The notes under the pieces were generated by a model, which was not told where the DNA came from, did not search any database, and was given only the letters and a program-made list of their open reading frames with translations. Source: Zerene cesonia (Eukaryota; Arthropoda; Insecta; Lepidoptera; Pieridae). Taken from it: a DNA stretch of 64,000 nucleotides. Shown here piece by piece: positions 48,401-56,242 of this stretch (positions are counted from its first letter, which is position 1; every line of letters starts with the position of its first letter). A program made the translations under genes and the position numbers. The stretch lies in NCBI RefSeq assembly GCF_012273895.1, contig NC_052109.1:7330432-7394431 (forward strand), written 5' to 3'.

Positions 48401-51400
48401 GAGTATTTTCACAGCCCCGTTTTTCTTTTACAATTAAAAAAAAATTCAAAAACCTTTTTCCACCGCTAAAATTGAAAACACTGTAGGACTTTTTTTCTTG
48501 CTATCGTATAATCTGCGAATTCCAATAGGTTTCTGAAACGCTCGTGTAAATACACATTTAGCATCTCGGGCTCCCCTACTGTAGTAGCGTTACTAGACAG
48601 TTACTTTCAAATATATAATATTAGTAGGGATAACGTAACGAAACGAATATATTTTACGGTTTTCAGTAACAAAATTGAGAAGCTTGAATTCCCTCCGAAG
48701 GCTGAAGCGAAAAATTGGCAAAATCAAATATTCGATGTCCTCCTTCAATCTGAAGACACGAGTTTATTTTCACGAAAAGGTTTCCAATTTTGTGATCCGA
48801 ATATGAAGGAGGTTTAATAAGAGTTTTTAAATATATGAATAATAAGACTTTTTCGGTCCCGGTGCTTTGAATTGTACACACCTAAGTGTCAGTGCTCCGT
48901 AAAACTATTCCTCTAAACAGTTAGAAGTTAAACTTTTTCACAATTCTATTACACTCAAACAAGAACTTAAGTGTGATCGAGCGATCGTGGTAATAATAAA
49001 TACATTATTTACTGGATTTACAAGGAATACAAAACTACAAACAGTGGCAGAAATATTGAGGTTAGAGTTGATTGTCATAACTGTCAGATAAGACAACTGT
49101 CATATTGATGTCAAGAACAGTCGCATAACCTTAGTGTTGCTATATATAAAAAATAAAAAATAAAATAATAAAATAAAATAAATAAATAAATAATAATAAC
49201 AAAAAAAAAAGGATGGACGAACAATTTCAACTATTTTTCGATAAGATGAAGATCGAAATGCAAAATCAAACAACAGAACTAACGAATACATTGCTTGTAA
49301 AGATGGAAGAAAGGTTAAAACCCGTTGTAGAAGAAAATCATATGTTGAAACTTAAAGTAGAANNNNNNNNNNNNNNNNNNNNNNNNNNNNNNNNNNNNNN
49401 NNNNNNNNNNNNNNNNNNNNNNNNNNNNNNNNNNNNNNNNNNNNNNNNNNNNNNNNNNNNNNNNNNNNNNNNNNNNNNNNNNNNNNNNNNNNNNNNNNNN
49501 NNNNNNNNNNNNNNNNNNNNNNNNNNNNNNNNNNNNNNNNNNNNNNNNNNNNNNNNNNNNNNNNNNNNNNNNNNNNNNNNNNNNNNNNNNNNNNNNNNNN
49601 NNNNNNNNNNNNNNNNNNNNNNNNNNNNNNNNNNNNNNNNNNNNNNNNNNNNNNNNNNNNNNNNNNNNNNNNNNNNNNNNNNNNNNNNNNNNNNNNNNNN
49701 NNNNNNNNNNNNNNNNNNNNNNNNNNNNNNNNNNNNNNNNNNNNNNNNNNNNNNNNNNNNNNNNNNNNNNNNNNNNNNNNNNNNNNNNNNNNNNNNNNNN
49801 NNNNNNNNNNNNNNNNNNNNNNNNNNNNNNNNNNNNNNNNNNNNNNNNNNNNNNNNNNNNNNNNNNNNNNNNNNNNNNNNNNNNNNNNNNNNNNNNNNNN
49901 NNNNNNNNNNNNNNNNNNNNNNNNNNNNNNNNNNNNNNNNNNNNNNNNNNNNNNNNNNNNNNNNNNNNNNNNNNNNNNNNNNNNNNNNNNNNNNNNNNNN
50001 NNNNNNNNNNNNNNNNNNNNNNNNNNNNNNNNNNNNNNNNNNNNNNNNNNNNNNNNNNNNNNNNNNNNNNNNNNNNNNNNNNNNNNNNNNNNNNNNNNNN
50101 NNNNNNNNNNNNNNNNNNNNNNNNNNNNNNNNNNNNNNNNNNNNNNNNNNNNNNNNNNNNNNNNNNNNNNNNNNNNNNNNNNNNNNNNNNNNNNNNNNNN
50201 NNNNNNNNNNNNNNNNNNNNNNNNNNNNNNNNNNNNNNNNNNNNNNNNNNNNNNNNNNNNNNNNNNNNNNNNNNNNNNNNNNNNNNNNNNNNNNNNNNNN
50301 NNNNNNNNNNNNNNNNNNNNNNNNNNNNNNNNNNNNNNNNNNNNNNNNNNNNNNNNNNNNNNGGTCCTGTCCTCGTCAGGCTTCACTCCGGCCGGCCGGT
50401 TAAGGCAAGCCGGAGATGAGGACAGGGGCCTCCCCCGGGAACGTTCGGGTCCGCAGGGTCGCTACTCCCCGACACCTCGCCACAAGGTGCCCTGCGGGCT
50501 TATTATTATTATTATTATAATAAGAGTTATTTGTTTTTTTTGTTTTGTATTTAATGGATAAAATTCGCTTCGTTTTGTTTTTTCTGTTGCGGGATATGGA
50601 TAAATGTTTTACAATAATGCTATATAAAAAGTGTTCCCGTTTTTATATTAAAATGTTATGTATTATGTATGTATCTTTATTTATCAAATCAAATTAAAAT
50701 TTGAAAAAAAAGTAATTCGCATGTATTAACAAGATACAGTAAAAATTAATAAATTTACTCGAAAAACATCATTTATGAACCCTTGACTAAAAGATTATAA
50801 ATAGCAAATAAGCTTTTTACTTATGTAAATAAATCAAATTACATTTAGAAATTAAAAACTTTTCAACGGATTTTAAACGCGATTTATTCATTATATTATT
50901 GACCCGACGTTTCGAACACTTTGCAGCGAGCGTGGTCACGGGGAGACTCTCTCCCGGTGACCACGTTGAAAAGTTTTTAATTTCTAAATGTATAATACTC
51001 GCGTGAAACCAAACACAAGAAAATACTAAATCAAATTACGAAATGCATGGAGACGTTTAAAAAATTGTACTGTGATTTTTTATGTCATAAGCGGGCAACT
51101 GAGCTGGTGGTTCGCCTGATGGTAAGTGACCCCCACCGAACATTCGCAGAGGTAGTGCGATGCGCTGCACGTTTTTAAGGGAAAGGAGTAAAGAAAGGAT
51201 TGACGACGGAAAAGAATGAATCTACTGAGAAGGGTGAAAAAACTCATCAGTTTATCATCTATCCATTATGTTCCCACTGCTGTGACACAGGCTACCTATG
51301 AGAATTCAACGCAAAGCTTGATACATATAAATTTAAATTGGAATTACTTTATTTGTCCAATAAATTGTTACATATTCATTAGTATTTAAAAGCAGTGCTT

Positions 51401-52806
51401 ACGCTACAGAGGTTTTTCTTTAAGTTGACATGAATTACTTTTAAGACGAAACAGTAGCCCCAAACTAAGCAATTCCCTTGAATTGTGGGACCCTGAGTTG
51501 CGCTTAAGAGTTGTATTCTTTCTTCTTCTAAAAAACTATAAAACTATTATCTGATCAATATTGTCCCCCAACTTAAAAGGACGGTCTCAGTCAACACTGA
51601 GTATTCCACGGTGAAAATCAATCGGTTTCGATGGAACTATATAATATGAACAAACAGCGCAAGGGAGCGCCAATTAACTTGATTCATTGCTATAATTGAA
51701 ACAGGGAAACACATTTTGTATTGATCTCGTCTATGTTGTACAACCAATGACAAGAAAATTGGGGTGTAGTTATGTCTGGACCTATATATTTGTGTCTTCT
51801 GAAATGGATATACAGATAAAGATAGTTTGAAAGTCTCTTTCACCTGTAGAGGTCTCGTTTGACTCCTTAAATTTCGTTTATGACCACCTTTTATGTGGAA
51901 AGATTTAATTTAAACACTGTTCTTACAGTTATCAAGGATCGGTGACAGTACAATGATTTCATGATTTCATCTTATTTACCTTATTATTTATGTTATCTTC
52001 TATTCTTGATTTGGGTAGCCAGGATTAAATGATTTCCTTTCGCATACTCTATAGATAAGAGCAAGTGAAGCAGTTTAGTTGATTCCATAATTAATGATTT
52101 TTTTAAAACTGTATTTGTTTTTAACAAAATTGTATTTAAACGTATATAACGTAATCGAGGTGATTTTACGCAGTGTCATTCAGTAATATACTATTTTTCT
52201 TATTAAAAAAGAAAGCGATAGCTTAAAGAGTGTCAGCGAATGGAGTATAAGTTATGTTTCAAGTGGGTAAAACCTCTTGAGATAAAGGCAGTCTGTTATG
52301 TACGTAAGTCTGTCACGACTGATAATTACGACGGAAACACTGTGCCCCAACTTCCTGTAAAGTGGTTCGCGGGAATACATTTAAACTCATCCAAACATCA
52401 TTTTAAAACTCAACCAATTGAAATTTTATAATCAACCTAAATATTTGTGTGTATCGAATCTTATATATAAAACATAAAACAAAATGTATATAAAAGAAAT
52501 AACATTAAGAGCTGTTAGAAGCTTAGAGTCTTTTTTTGTTATTTATTAAATTCGGCTATGAAAAAATAAAGTACCTTTATAAATCGCTATAAAATACGCC
52601 AGCTCAGCTAATACGATAGAAGCAAAATAAATTGATATAGTAGATTTAAATAATAAACGAAAAAAGCAAGAGTTTAACAAACAATTAAATCAGGTCAGAA
52701 AATTTGATTCATACCACCAATTAACTCAGGTTCTCCGAGATTTACGTAAAAGAGGACGTCCTTTTCATAGCTATCTTCTTCGACGATGTGCAGAGGAATG
52801 AATTTT
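33226..52806 (-). CDS. Calx: Na+/Ca2+ exchanger (NCX/Calx), C-terminal part, seven exons
   Basis: Plasma-membrane antiporter that exchanges extracellular Na+ for cytosolic Ca2+; in insects it ends Ca2+ signals, for example in photoreceptors. Exons on the minus strand: 52806-52715, 38547-38399, 37811-37712, 37249-37157, 36544-36386, 34542-34371, 33430-33226. All introns are GT..AG and the phases join without a stop, giving 322 codons then TAA. In order the product shows the end of Calx-beta domain 2, the end of the cytosolic loop (VDKLVQRANASIIIGTSSWK), a membrane helix (MHILTLFWKIIFAFVPPT), the alpha-2 repeat (GDVASHFGC, DSVTAIVFVALGTSIPDTFA, GNVTGSNAVNVFLGIGVAW) and a C-terminus containing IGGELGGPR and ending IKGF. 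NCX proteins usually have about 900 residues, so the first two thirds are missing here. The acidic run usual before the post-loop helix is reduced to SGDNADEPPSW. Family assignment is secure; the exact isoform is not. Confidence 0.95.
33640..33672 (-). repeat. Poly(A) SINE fragment
   Basis: CTCCCCCACTCACCGTACGA matches the inner head of the SINE. It abuts the Helitron at 33694 in the last Calx intron. Confidence 0.45.
33694..33890 (-). mobile_element. Non-autonomous Helitron in the last Calx intron
   Basis: CTGCGCCCCGCGGTTTCATC, CCGTAGAAATATCGGGATAA, GCGTGAAAGAGCAACAAACA, an expanded CA run and ATATTAGTAGGA. The terminal CTAG is mutated. Confidence 0.85.
33922..34323 (+). mobile_element. Poly(A) SINE with an inverted head at its right end
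   Basis: Nearly identical to the copy at 26561 up to the A-run (34254-34266). Then 57 bases that are the reverse complement of the head (GCGAAGCGTGCTCGACTCCC) close the unit, so both outer ends read GAATGTGG inward. Lies in the intron between the last two Calx exons. Confidence 0.8.
34371..34542 (-). CDS. Calx: Calx exon: alpha-2 repeat, second half
   Basis: Acceptor tatatttgcag, donor GTAAGG. Begins by completing the Asp of GTSIPD, then TFASKVAAIQDKHADASVGN and VTGSNAVNVFLGIGVAWTVA, then a loop ending KNEKFHVEPG. The Ser and Asn residues of GSNAVN are ion-coordinating positions in NCX alpha-2. Ends in phase 2. The overlapping minus-strand reading frame that starts MQIHSLVKW is a shadow of this exon. 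Confidence 0.96.
34654..34922 (-). mobile_element. (GATGAT)n-tailed SINE in a Calx intron
   Basis: Minus strand: GGGGTTCGAGACCAGGCGAG, GCGTGCAGGAAATAAATTGA, CAACCCGCACTTGGCCAGCG, CCCAGCAGTGGGAACATATA and GATGAT. Lies 112 bases beyond the acceptor of the alpha-2 exon at 34542, in sense with Calx. Confidence 0.8.
36386..36544 (-). CDS. Calx: Calx exon: alpha-2 repeat, first half
   Basis: Acceptor cttccag, donor GTAAGG. Encodes GGGYVCFVVSIICIGLVTAV, then IGDVASHFGCTLGIKDSVTA and IVFVALGTSIP; the split Asp codon is completed in the next exon. This is the first half of the NCX alpha-2 repeat (helix 7 and the start of helix 8). The GTSIPD sequence contains the acidic residue needed for ion transport in NCX proteins. 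Borders and phase agree with the neighbouring exons. Confidence 0.96.
37157..37249 (-). CDS. Calx: Calx exon: first membrane helix after the loop
   Basis: Acceptor ctgataacgc region reads ttccttttcag on the minus strand; donor GTAAGA. Encodes DNADEPPSWLDYIMHILTLF then WKIIFAFVPPT. The WxDYxMHxLTxFWKxxFAFVPPT pattern is diagnostic of NCX transmembrane helix 6 in the ten-helix model. The start carries only a few acidic residues where vertebrate NCX has a long acidic cluster. Confidence 0.95.
37405..37600 (-). repeat. Helitron-like (GACA)n family, partial, in a Calx intron region
   Basis: TTTTCCGCCCGCGTAGTTAA, GATTCCGCAGGATTTTCGGG, TTTCATCGAAATCGGTTCAT and GACAGACAGACAC. Lies between the Calx exons at 37249 and 37712. 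Confidence 0.6.
37712..37811 (-). CDS. Calx: Calx exon: end of cytosolic loop
   Basis: Acceptor ttttcttccag, donor GTAATT. Encodes NTVDKLVQRANASIIIGTSS then WKEQFSEALTASS, matching the strongly conserved TVDKL..GT.SW.EQF.EA segment between Calx-beta domain 2 and the second membrane-helix cluster of NCX. It starts in phase 0 and ends with one extra base. The introns on either side are 587 and 462 bases. Confidence 0.94.
38008..38125 (-). repeat. Helitron-like repeat fragment in a Calx intron
   Basis: AAGCTGTTCGCCCCGACTTC, GCCCATGGTATATTTTCGGG and TTGGTGAAAGAAAATCAAAG, in the intron between the Calx exons at 37811 and 38399. Confidence 0.45.
38399..38547 (-). CDS. Calx: Calx exon: variable linker and final beta strands of Calx-beta domain 2
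   Basis: Acceptor acttcacacag, donor GTAACC. The first two bases complete an Asp codon with the preceding exon; 49 codons follow. The start (RRKPIPTGREVSHLTTLPEN) matches nothing I recognise and corresponds to the splice-variable region. The end (MGLPKAGEITRAQLRIKES then KEFK) aligns with the conserved end of Calx-beta domain 2 in NCX (MGRPILGEHTKLEVIIEESY in NCX1). It ends at a codon boundary. Confidence 0.9.
39830..40829. other. Assembly gap, 1000 N
   Basis: Exactly 1000 N in the Calx intron; an A-run and a Helitron follow. The left flank (39700-39829) is GC-richer than its surroundings (CCGGGGCTTTTGCCCGAGAG) and unidentified. Confidence 0.99.
40845..41047 (-). mobile_element. Non-autonomous Helitron next to a gap
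   Basis: After N and a 15-base A-run the sequence joins the family near GTAAGTCCGTATCCCGTAGG and runs to CATTTATAATATTAGTAGGA. The GC hairpin end is scrambled or missing, probably lost at the gap. Confidence 0.75.
41050..42270. other. Calx intron DNA without recognised features
   Basis: AT-rich, stop-dense on both strands; no repeat landmark or exon seen. Confidence 0.5.
42279..42438 (-). mobile_element. Diverged copy of the tRNA-headed SINE
   Basis: On the minus strand: an A-box-like region, GGATTCGAATCC (B box), an A-run, TTGTCTCTAAAGAAACAGAT and CATCTGCCTCATACACC, in the same order as the copy at 10110. The perfect hairpin of that copy is not preserved here. Sits in the Calx intron. Confidence 0.7.
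43272..43430 (-). repeat. Poly(A) SINE, partial
   Basis: CAACCGAGCTGGTGGTTCGC, GATCACCACCGCCCATGAAC and a purine-rich middle; minus-strand 3' half, diverged. Confidence 0.65.
43636..43801 (-). mobile_element. Non-autonomous Helitron, 5' end truncated
   Basis: CTAG, CTGCGCCCCGTGGTTTCACC, GGAATATCGGGATAAAAAGT, TTTCATTGCAATGGGTTCAG, then broken at ACATACATACACG without the TAATATTAGTAGGA end. Confidence 0.8.
44000..46040. other. Calx intron DNA without strong features
   Basis: A tract with ATAGAATACATAGAATAC repeats near 44400 and a (GACA)-like run near 44820 (AAGACAGACAGATAGACAGA). The open frames of 60-65 codons lack motifs or splice support. Confidence 0.45.
46050..46200 (+). repeat. Diverged copy of the GC-rich retroposon end
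   Basis: CGGTACGATGGAACACAGTG, GGAGTTTAGTCCACTATTGC, ACCGACAGAACCCAGGGCTG, GGGTATGTCC and an A-rich end, in the same order as 23940-24060. Confidence 0.45.
46683..47001 (-). mobile_element. Poly(A) SINE, near full-length
   Basis: Minus-strand copy: T-run and ATGTCATAGCGGGCAACTGA at the tail side, CCACCGCCCATGAACATT, GGCCTCCGGCTCCCCCACTC and the head CCGAAGCATGCTCGATTCCC. Sits in the Calx intron in the same transcriptional orientation as the gene. Confidence 0.82.
47637..47838 (-). mobile_element. Non-autonomous Helitron, complete
   Basis: CTAG then CTGCACCCCGCGGTTTCACC, GTTATTCCAGTTGTCCATCT, GAAAGAGCAACAAACACACA and ATATTAGTAGGA; flanked by A and T as expected for Helitron insertion. Confidence 0.87.
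47858..48625 (-). mobile_element. Helitron-like repeat interrupted by the TIR element
   Basis: The left part has TTTTACCCGCGTAGTTCCAG and TTTCACCCAAATTGGTTCAG; the right part resumes at 48587 and ends ATATATAATATTAGTAGGGA, the reverse complement of the Helitron 5' end. The interruption dates the TIR element as the younger insertion. Confidence 0.55.
48024..48578. mobile_element. About 555-bp element with terminal inverted repeats, nested in a Helitron-like repeat
   Basis: The left end TAGGGGAACCCGAGA...ATTTACTCGAGCG is the imperfect inverse of the right end (CGCTCGTGTAAATACACATT ... TCTCGGGCTCCCCTA). It splits a Helitron-like repeat: the left part ends GGTTCAGTAG at 48020 and the right part resumes near GCGTTACTAG at 48587. 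TAGTAG on both sides may be the target duplication, but the exact edges are ambiguous. No transposase; superfamily not assigned. Confidence 0.65.
48667..48817 (+). pseudogene. Unidentified exon-like open stretch inside the Calx intron
   Basis: An acceptor-like ttacggttttcag precedes one base and 49 open codons to TAA. The product is hydrophilic: NKIEKLEFPPKAEAKNWQNQ, IFDVLLQSEDTSLFSRKGFQ, FCDPNMKEV. It lies antisense to Calx, between a TIR element and the LINE start at 49213. I do not recognise it. It could be a terminal exon, a fragment of a transposon gene or chance. Confidence 0.25.
49060..50520 (+). mobile_element. Non-LTR retrotransposon (endonuclease-RT type) with internal gap
   Basis: An A-rich leader and AAAAAAAAAAGG lead to ATG at 49213. 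The first 50 residues (MDEQFQLFFDKMKIEMQNQT, then KMEERLKPVVEENHMLKLKV) form a coiled coil typical of the start of lepidopteran RTE-like endonuclease-reverse transcriptase ORFs. The N gap removes the enzyme domains. After the gap a GC-rich 3' end (imperfect hairpin around CCGGCCGGCCGG) closes with a (TTA)n run. Orientation is opposite to Calx. That both flanks are one element is inferred from orientation and position. Confidence 0.6.
49363..50362. other. Assembly gap, 1000 N, inside a LINE
   Basis: Exactly 1000 N between the start of a retrotransposon ORF and a GC-rich retrotransposon 3' end. Confidence 0.99.
50843..51027 (+). mobile_element. Foldback retroposon-like element, copy C
   Basis: Inverted arms TTTAGAAATTAAAAACTTTT and its complement surround a core with CGACGTTTCGAACACTTT and GCGTGGTCACGGGGAG; the 3' end is ACACAAGAAAATACTA. 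Perfect direct repeats AAATCAAATTAC flank it (50831-50842 and 51028-51039; one terminal A is ambiguous). In the Calx intron, just after the gapped LINE. Confidence 0.78.
51076..51240 (-). repeat. Poly(A) SINE, partial
   Basis: T-run, ATGTCATAAGCGGGCAACTG, GGTTCGCCTGATGGTAAGTG, then AACATTCGCAGAGGTAGTGC; 3' half on the minus strand next to foldback copy C. Confidence 0.7.
51243..51305 (-). repeat. (GATGAT)n-tailed SINE, tail fragment
   Basis: TTCCCACTGCTGTGACACAG followed by CTACCTATGAGAATTCAACG; a short, diverged tail fragment. Confidence 0.5.
52715..52806 (-). CDS. Calx: Calx exon: end of Calx-beta domain 2
   Basis: Acceptor tttgttccag precedes the exon and GTATGA follows it. The first base completes a codon begun in an exon not found in this window. 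The 30 whole codons include HIVEEDSYEKDVLFYVNLGE then PELIG, matching the strand of Calx-beta domain 2 that reads DDEEYEKNKTFFLEIGEPRL in vertebrate NCX1. It ends after one base of a codon (phase 1). The next exon is 14,167 bases downstream, at the point where NCX and Calx transcripts are alternatively spliced. Confidence 0.9.
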
Positions 52807-52879
52807 CTGGAACAAATGAAAATAGAAATTAATTTTTACTTCATAACAAATGGATTTTCAACTTTATTTTCTAAGGGAT

Positions 52880-52965
52880 AAGGAAAGCATTGGTTGCAAA
52901 CGAGCTGGTGGATCCCCTTATGTTAAACGCATTAACACCCATGAACAATTGCAGAGATAGCGCTT
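52880..52965 (-). repeat. Poly(A) SINE, weak fragment
   Basis: ACGAGCTGGTGGATCCCCTT and AACACCCATGAACAATTGCA match the tail region with many differences. It lies 75 bases beyond the acceptor side of the Calx exon at 52806. Confidence 0.45.
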
Positions 52966-53165
52966 CTGTGGATAAATGTAAAATAAATATGTTATTAACA
53001 GCTAGATAAGACAACTCTGGTTTAAAAATAGAAATGATTTTGCTTAAAAGCTTATATATCTAGTAGAAAGTTAGGTAATAAAAAATATTTTACATTCATA
53101 ACTTTCAACAGTCTTAACTTTAAAGGAATCAGGAAGGAACACAAGTAGGTAAGTTAGTCTAAATA

Positions 53166-53375
53166 GTTTTTTTTTTATGTCATAGTCGGCAATGGAGCTG
53201 GTGGGTCGCTTTATGGTAAGCACTACCACCGACCATGAACATTTGGAGGCGTAAGGTCAATTGCACACTTTCGCCTCTACAAATGGATTGCCGACTTTAA
53301 ATTGAGAGGGGACTAAGAAAGGATTGATTAGAGGAATAAAGAAAATGACTGGGAAGGGTAAGGAAAATGAAATAT
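53166..53375 (-). repeat. Poly(A) SINE, partial
   Basis: T-run, ATGTCATAGTCGGCAATGGA, GGTGGGTCGC, CACTACCACCGACCATGAAC, an inverted repeat around GAGGCGTAAGG and the purine-rich middle; the head is missing. Confidence 0.72.
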
Positions 53376-53781
53376 GGATGCGAACGACACTGTTACAATT
53401 CAAACATTGAACCAACAAGAAACTCCAGTTAAATATATCAACGCAAATGACATTAGTAAGTCGTTTTATAAATACACCCGAAGATAATTGAATCACAGGC
53501 AGCAAAAACAGACGAGACTTAATACAATTTGTGACATGCGGATGGCTTTGTCTAATTGAATTTCTGTATTTCTTCGTTCCAATGTGACTGATACCATACT
53601 AACATCTATACTAATGTTATAAAGAGGAATTTTTGTTTGTATAAAAGTCTCCGAAACTAATGGACCGATCGGATACATTATCTTACCAACAGAAAGCCGT
53701 GTCATCTGTATGTAGGCTATTTTTTATGTTGTCTTTATCCCGGTTCAACTCAGGCGTACCAGTAAACTAGTAACTTAAAAG

Positions 53782-53980
53782 AAAGGTGTGTGAGCGATTC
53801 ACACACGATAGAAGTGAAACTTCAGTAAATCGACAAAAGAATTAATAAAATAGTATGTATATTTCTGTCTCATTCTTTGCCGGCTTCATTCTACACATTT
53901 TTGTATTTGTGTCTTTTACCTGTTGTTTTTTCCGTTGCATCAGGTTTGAAATCACAACGATTCTAAAGAAGTTTCACTTC
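53782..53980 (-). mobile_element. Palindrome-ended MITE-like element, copy 2
   Basis: Reverse orientation of the 31118 element with matching landmarks in order: GGTGTGTGAGCGATTCACAC, GAAGTGAAACTTCAGTAAAT, TGTCTCATTC, TTCCGTTGCATCAGGTTTG and AAGAAGTTTCACTTC. A hydrophobic reading frame across it is not a gene. Confidence 0.65.
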
Positions 53981-54617
53981 AAAATCAATTATAATCCCCG
54001 AAACGTGTATGAAGTTTTCTTATTATTGAATAAGTATATTACCAACCTTAAGCTGTTACTTGGCTGTAACTTAAAACAGACTTTTTACTGAATTCTCACA
54101 TAGCATCGGCGCAAGGTCGAAATTAGCAATTCAATTACACGAAATTAAGTTAAATTTACGCTTGAACGCGCCACGCATAACTTTAATGCAGTGCCTCTAA
54201 AACCCATTCATTTATTTAGACGCTGTTACGTCGTATTAACTTTTTCAAGGTCGGATAAATTAAGGAGGCCAAATGACAATTGACTTGCATGTAATACATT
54301 TAAGTTTAAATAATTGTTTATTCTCATTTAAAACTTAAAGTCTATTATATTCTCATACTTATACATAGAAATTAAAGAAAAATTGTAGTTTTTAGGGGAA
54401 GTTTTTCATTAACATGGTAATTTCAGGAGTGATTTATCGTTAAGGATGTGCTTAAATTAAAACCATTATTAATATTACCATTGAAAGCTTCAGAAAATTA
54501 AAAAAAACTATTACGATGGAATTGGTACTGATCTTTGTATGACTCTGGATTATTTATTGGGTTTTAAATTCTTAATAGCACGACGCCAGGTTTGAGTGAT
54601 ACTTTGATATAAAATTT

Positions 54618-54787
54618 TATCATTATTATATATGTTCCCAGCGCTGGGACACGGGACTCCTATGAAGTTTCATGCTATAATCCACCACGCTGGCCAAGTG
54701 CGGGTTGGCAGATGTCACATGTCGTCGAACTTTTGATTCTTCGACATGCCGGTTTCCTCACAATGTCTTCCTTCACCGTTTCGATGT
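54618..54787 (-). repeat. (GATGAT)n-tailed SINE, 3' part
   Basis: CCCAGCGCTGGGACACGGGA, CACGCTGGCCAAGTGCGGGT and GTCGTCGAACTTTTGATTCT on the plus strand are the reverse complement of the SINE 3' part. Confidence 0.75.
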
Positions 54788-55528
54788 AGTATACGTAGGT
54801 ATTTATTTTTTTTAATTTCCTTCTTGCGAAGGTAAGGCTTAGAAAGAAGTAATGTTTTCTGGTAAAGATAAATCATACTGTAATCCGTCATACGACGTAC
54901 ACTGTACGGCCTTTATAATTTTCCTAACCATGGCATTAATGGACTTTATTATGGCATAATTTATATTGCCTGAGGAAGTTCCCTGTATTTTTATCCCATC
55001 AATTTATTATATGTTATTTACGTGAGGTCTTTTTATCCACAGTAACAAAAATTTTTACAATAATTTTAAATTGAGAGTTCAGAGAAGTAATGGTTCTATC
55101 TGAAATATCTATTTTAATTTTAAATCTATATTATATACTTATTATAACAATGATATAAAAAAGACTTTTGTTTGTTTGAACGCGGCAATCTCATGAACTA
55201 CTAGACGTTGATCATGTGTTATGTGCTGCAATATATTATATTTGAAGCACGTGCGAACCCGTGGCAGACAGTTAGTTTTCGTATGTTTATTAACGGAAAT
55301 ACATTTATTTCTTTAAGGCTAATTATTAGATATTGGGTCCTTGTTGCTCTAAAATAAATAATTCAATAATTATTATTATTACTAGTTGATTAATTGAATA
55401 AAAAACGTTTTATTTTCAAAACTAAAACATTATTACATTTGTTTATGAATTAATGATTTGAGATCACTGCCTTGAATAATATTTCCTGTAAGAGTATTAT
55501 ATTCTTTTATTTATTGTTAAATACATCT

Positions 55529-55718
55529 AACCCACTCATATCATAAATGCGAAAGTTTGTGAGGATGGATGTGTGTATATGTATGTAAGCATGGATGTTT
55601 GTTACTCTTTTACGCAAAAACTACTGAAACGAAACTGAAACTGGAATAGCGCATAGGCAACTTTTTATCCCGATATTTTTACGGGATACAGACTTACACG
55701 GGTGAAACTGCGGGCTAG
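55529..55718 (+). mobile_element. Non-autonomous Helitron, canonical family
   Basis: ATAAATGCGAAAGTTTGTGA, CTTTTACGCAAAAACTACTG, GGCAACTTTTTATCCCGATA and ACACGGGTGAAACTGCGGGC then TAG. A short internal deletion around the GATTGCAATG motif. Confidence 0.75.
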
Positions 55719-56170
55719 TTATATATAATAATATTTAAGCGTTTACTACTACAAAATATTAATTTATATCCAAAATAATGTTATTTCCTGCAAAAGTATA
55801 TCTATCTATTCTGTTATAGGTTAAAAATATCATCCAGATCGTTTCCACATACTTTCACGTCTTATCGTAAAATAACTCGCGGCCATAAAAAGAAATGGTC
55901 CCTGAAAACGCTAACTCGTACTGAATGTCTAGTAAATAATCAATAAATGAAGGGTTCTTTTAAATCATAAAAAGACTGACCGTAAAGTTTAGTCAATTTT
56001 TATGTTCGAACACTTTTTAGAACGATATCAGACAATTTAGTATTTTATATAGCATTAAAGTGCTGCGTCAATATTTTTTCAAGAATAGAAAAAAGTCGAT
56101 CAAGGGGCGGGATTCGACGCAAAGCAACGCGTAGCTGTTACGTAGCATTGCGTAGCATTCAAACATAATA

Positions 56171-56242
56171 CTAGCTGTGACCCGCGGTCGAAACCGCGTA
56201 AGTCCGTATCCCGTAGGAATATCGGTATAAAAAGTGCCTATG
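56171..56242 (-). mobile_element. Helitron 3' end, cut by a gap
   Basis: CTAGCTGTGACCCGCGGTCG, CGTAAGTCCGTATCCCGTAG, GAATATCGGTATAAAAAGTG, then N. Only the hairpin end is visible. Confidence 0.75.

Larger units (their letters stand above)
38548..52714 (-). other. 14.2-kb Calx intron at the splice-variable site
   Basis: Interval between the Calx exons ending at 52715 and starting at 38547. It is phase 1 and sits in the variable segment of Calx-beta domain 2. It contains two 1000-N gaps, a gapped LINE, at least three canonical Helitrons, SINE pieces, a foldback element and a TIR element. No additional minus-strand Calx exon was recognised in it, but cassette exons could be very short or hidden in the gaps. 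Confidence 0.8.

Noticed and set aside
53855..54091. Plus-strand hydrophobic frame of 78 codons
   Set aside because: Lies across the MITE-like element also present at 31118, so it is not a gene.
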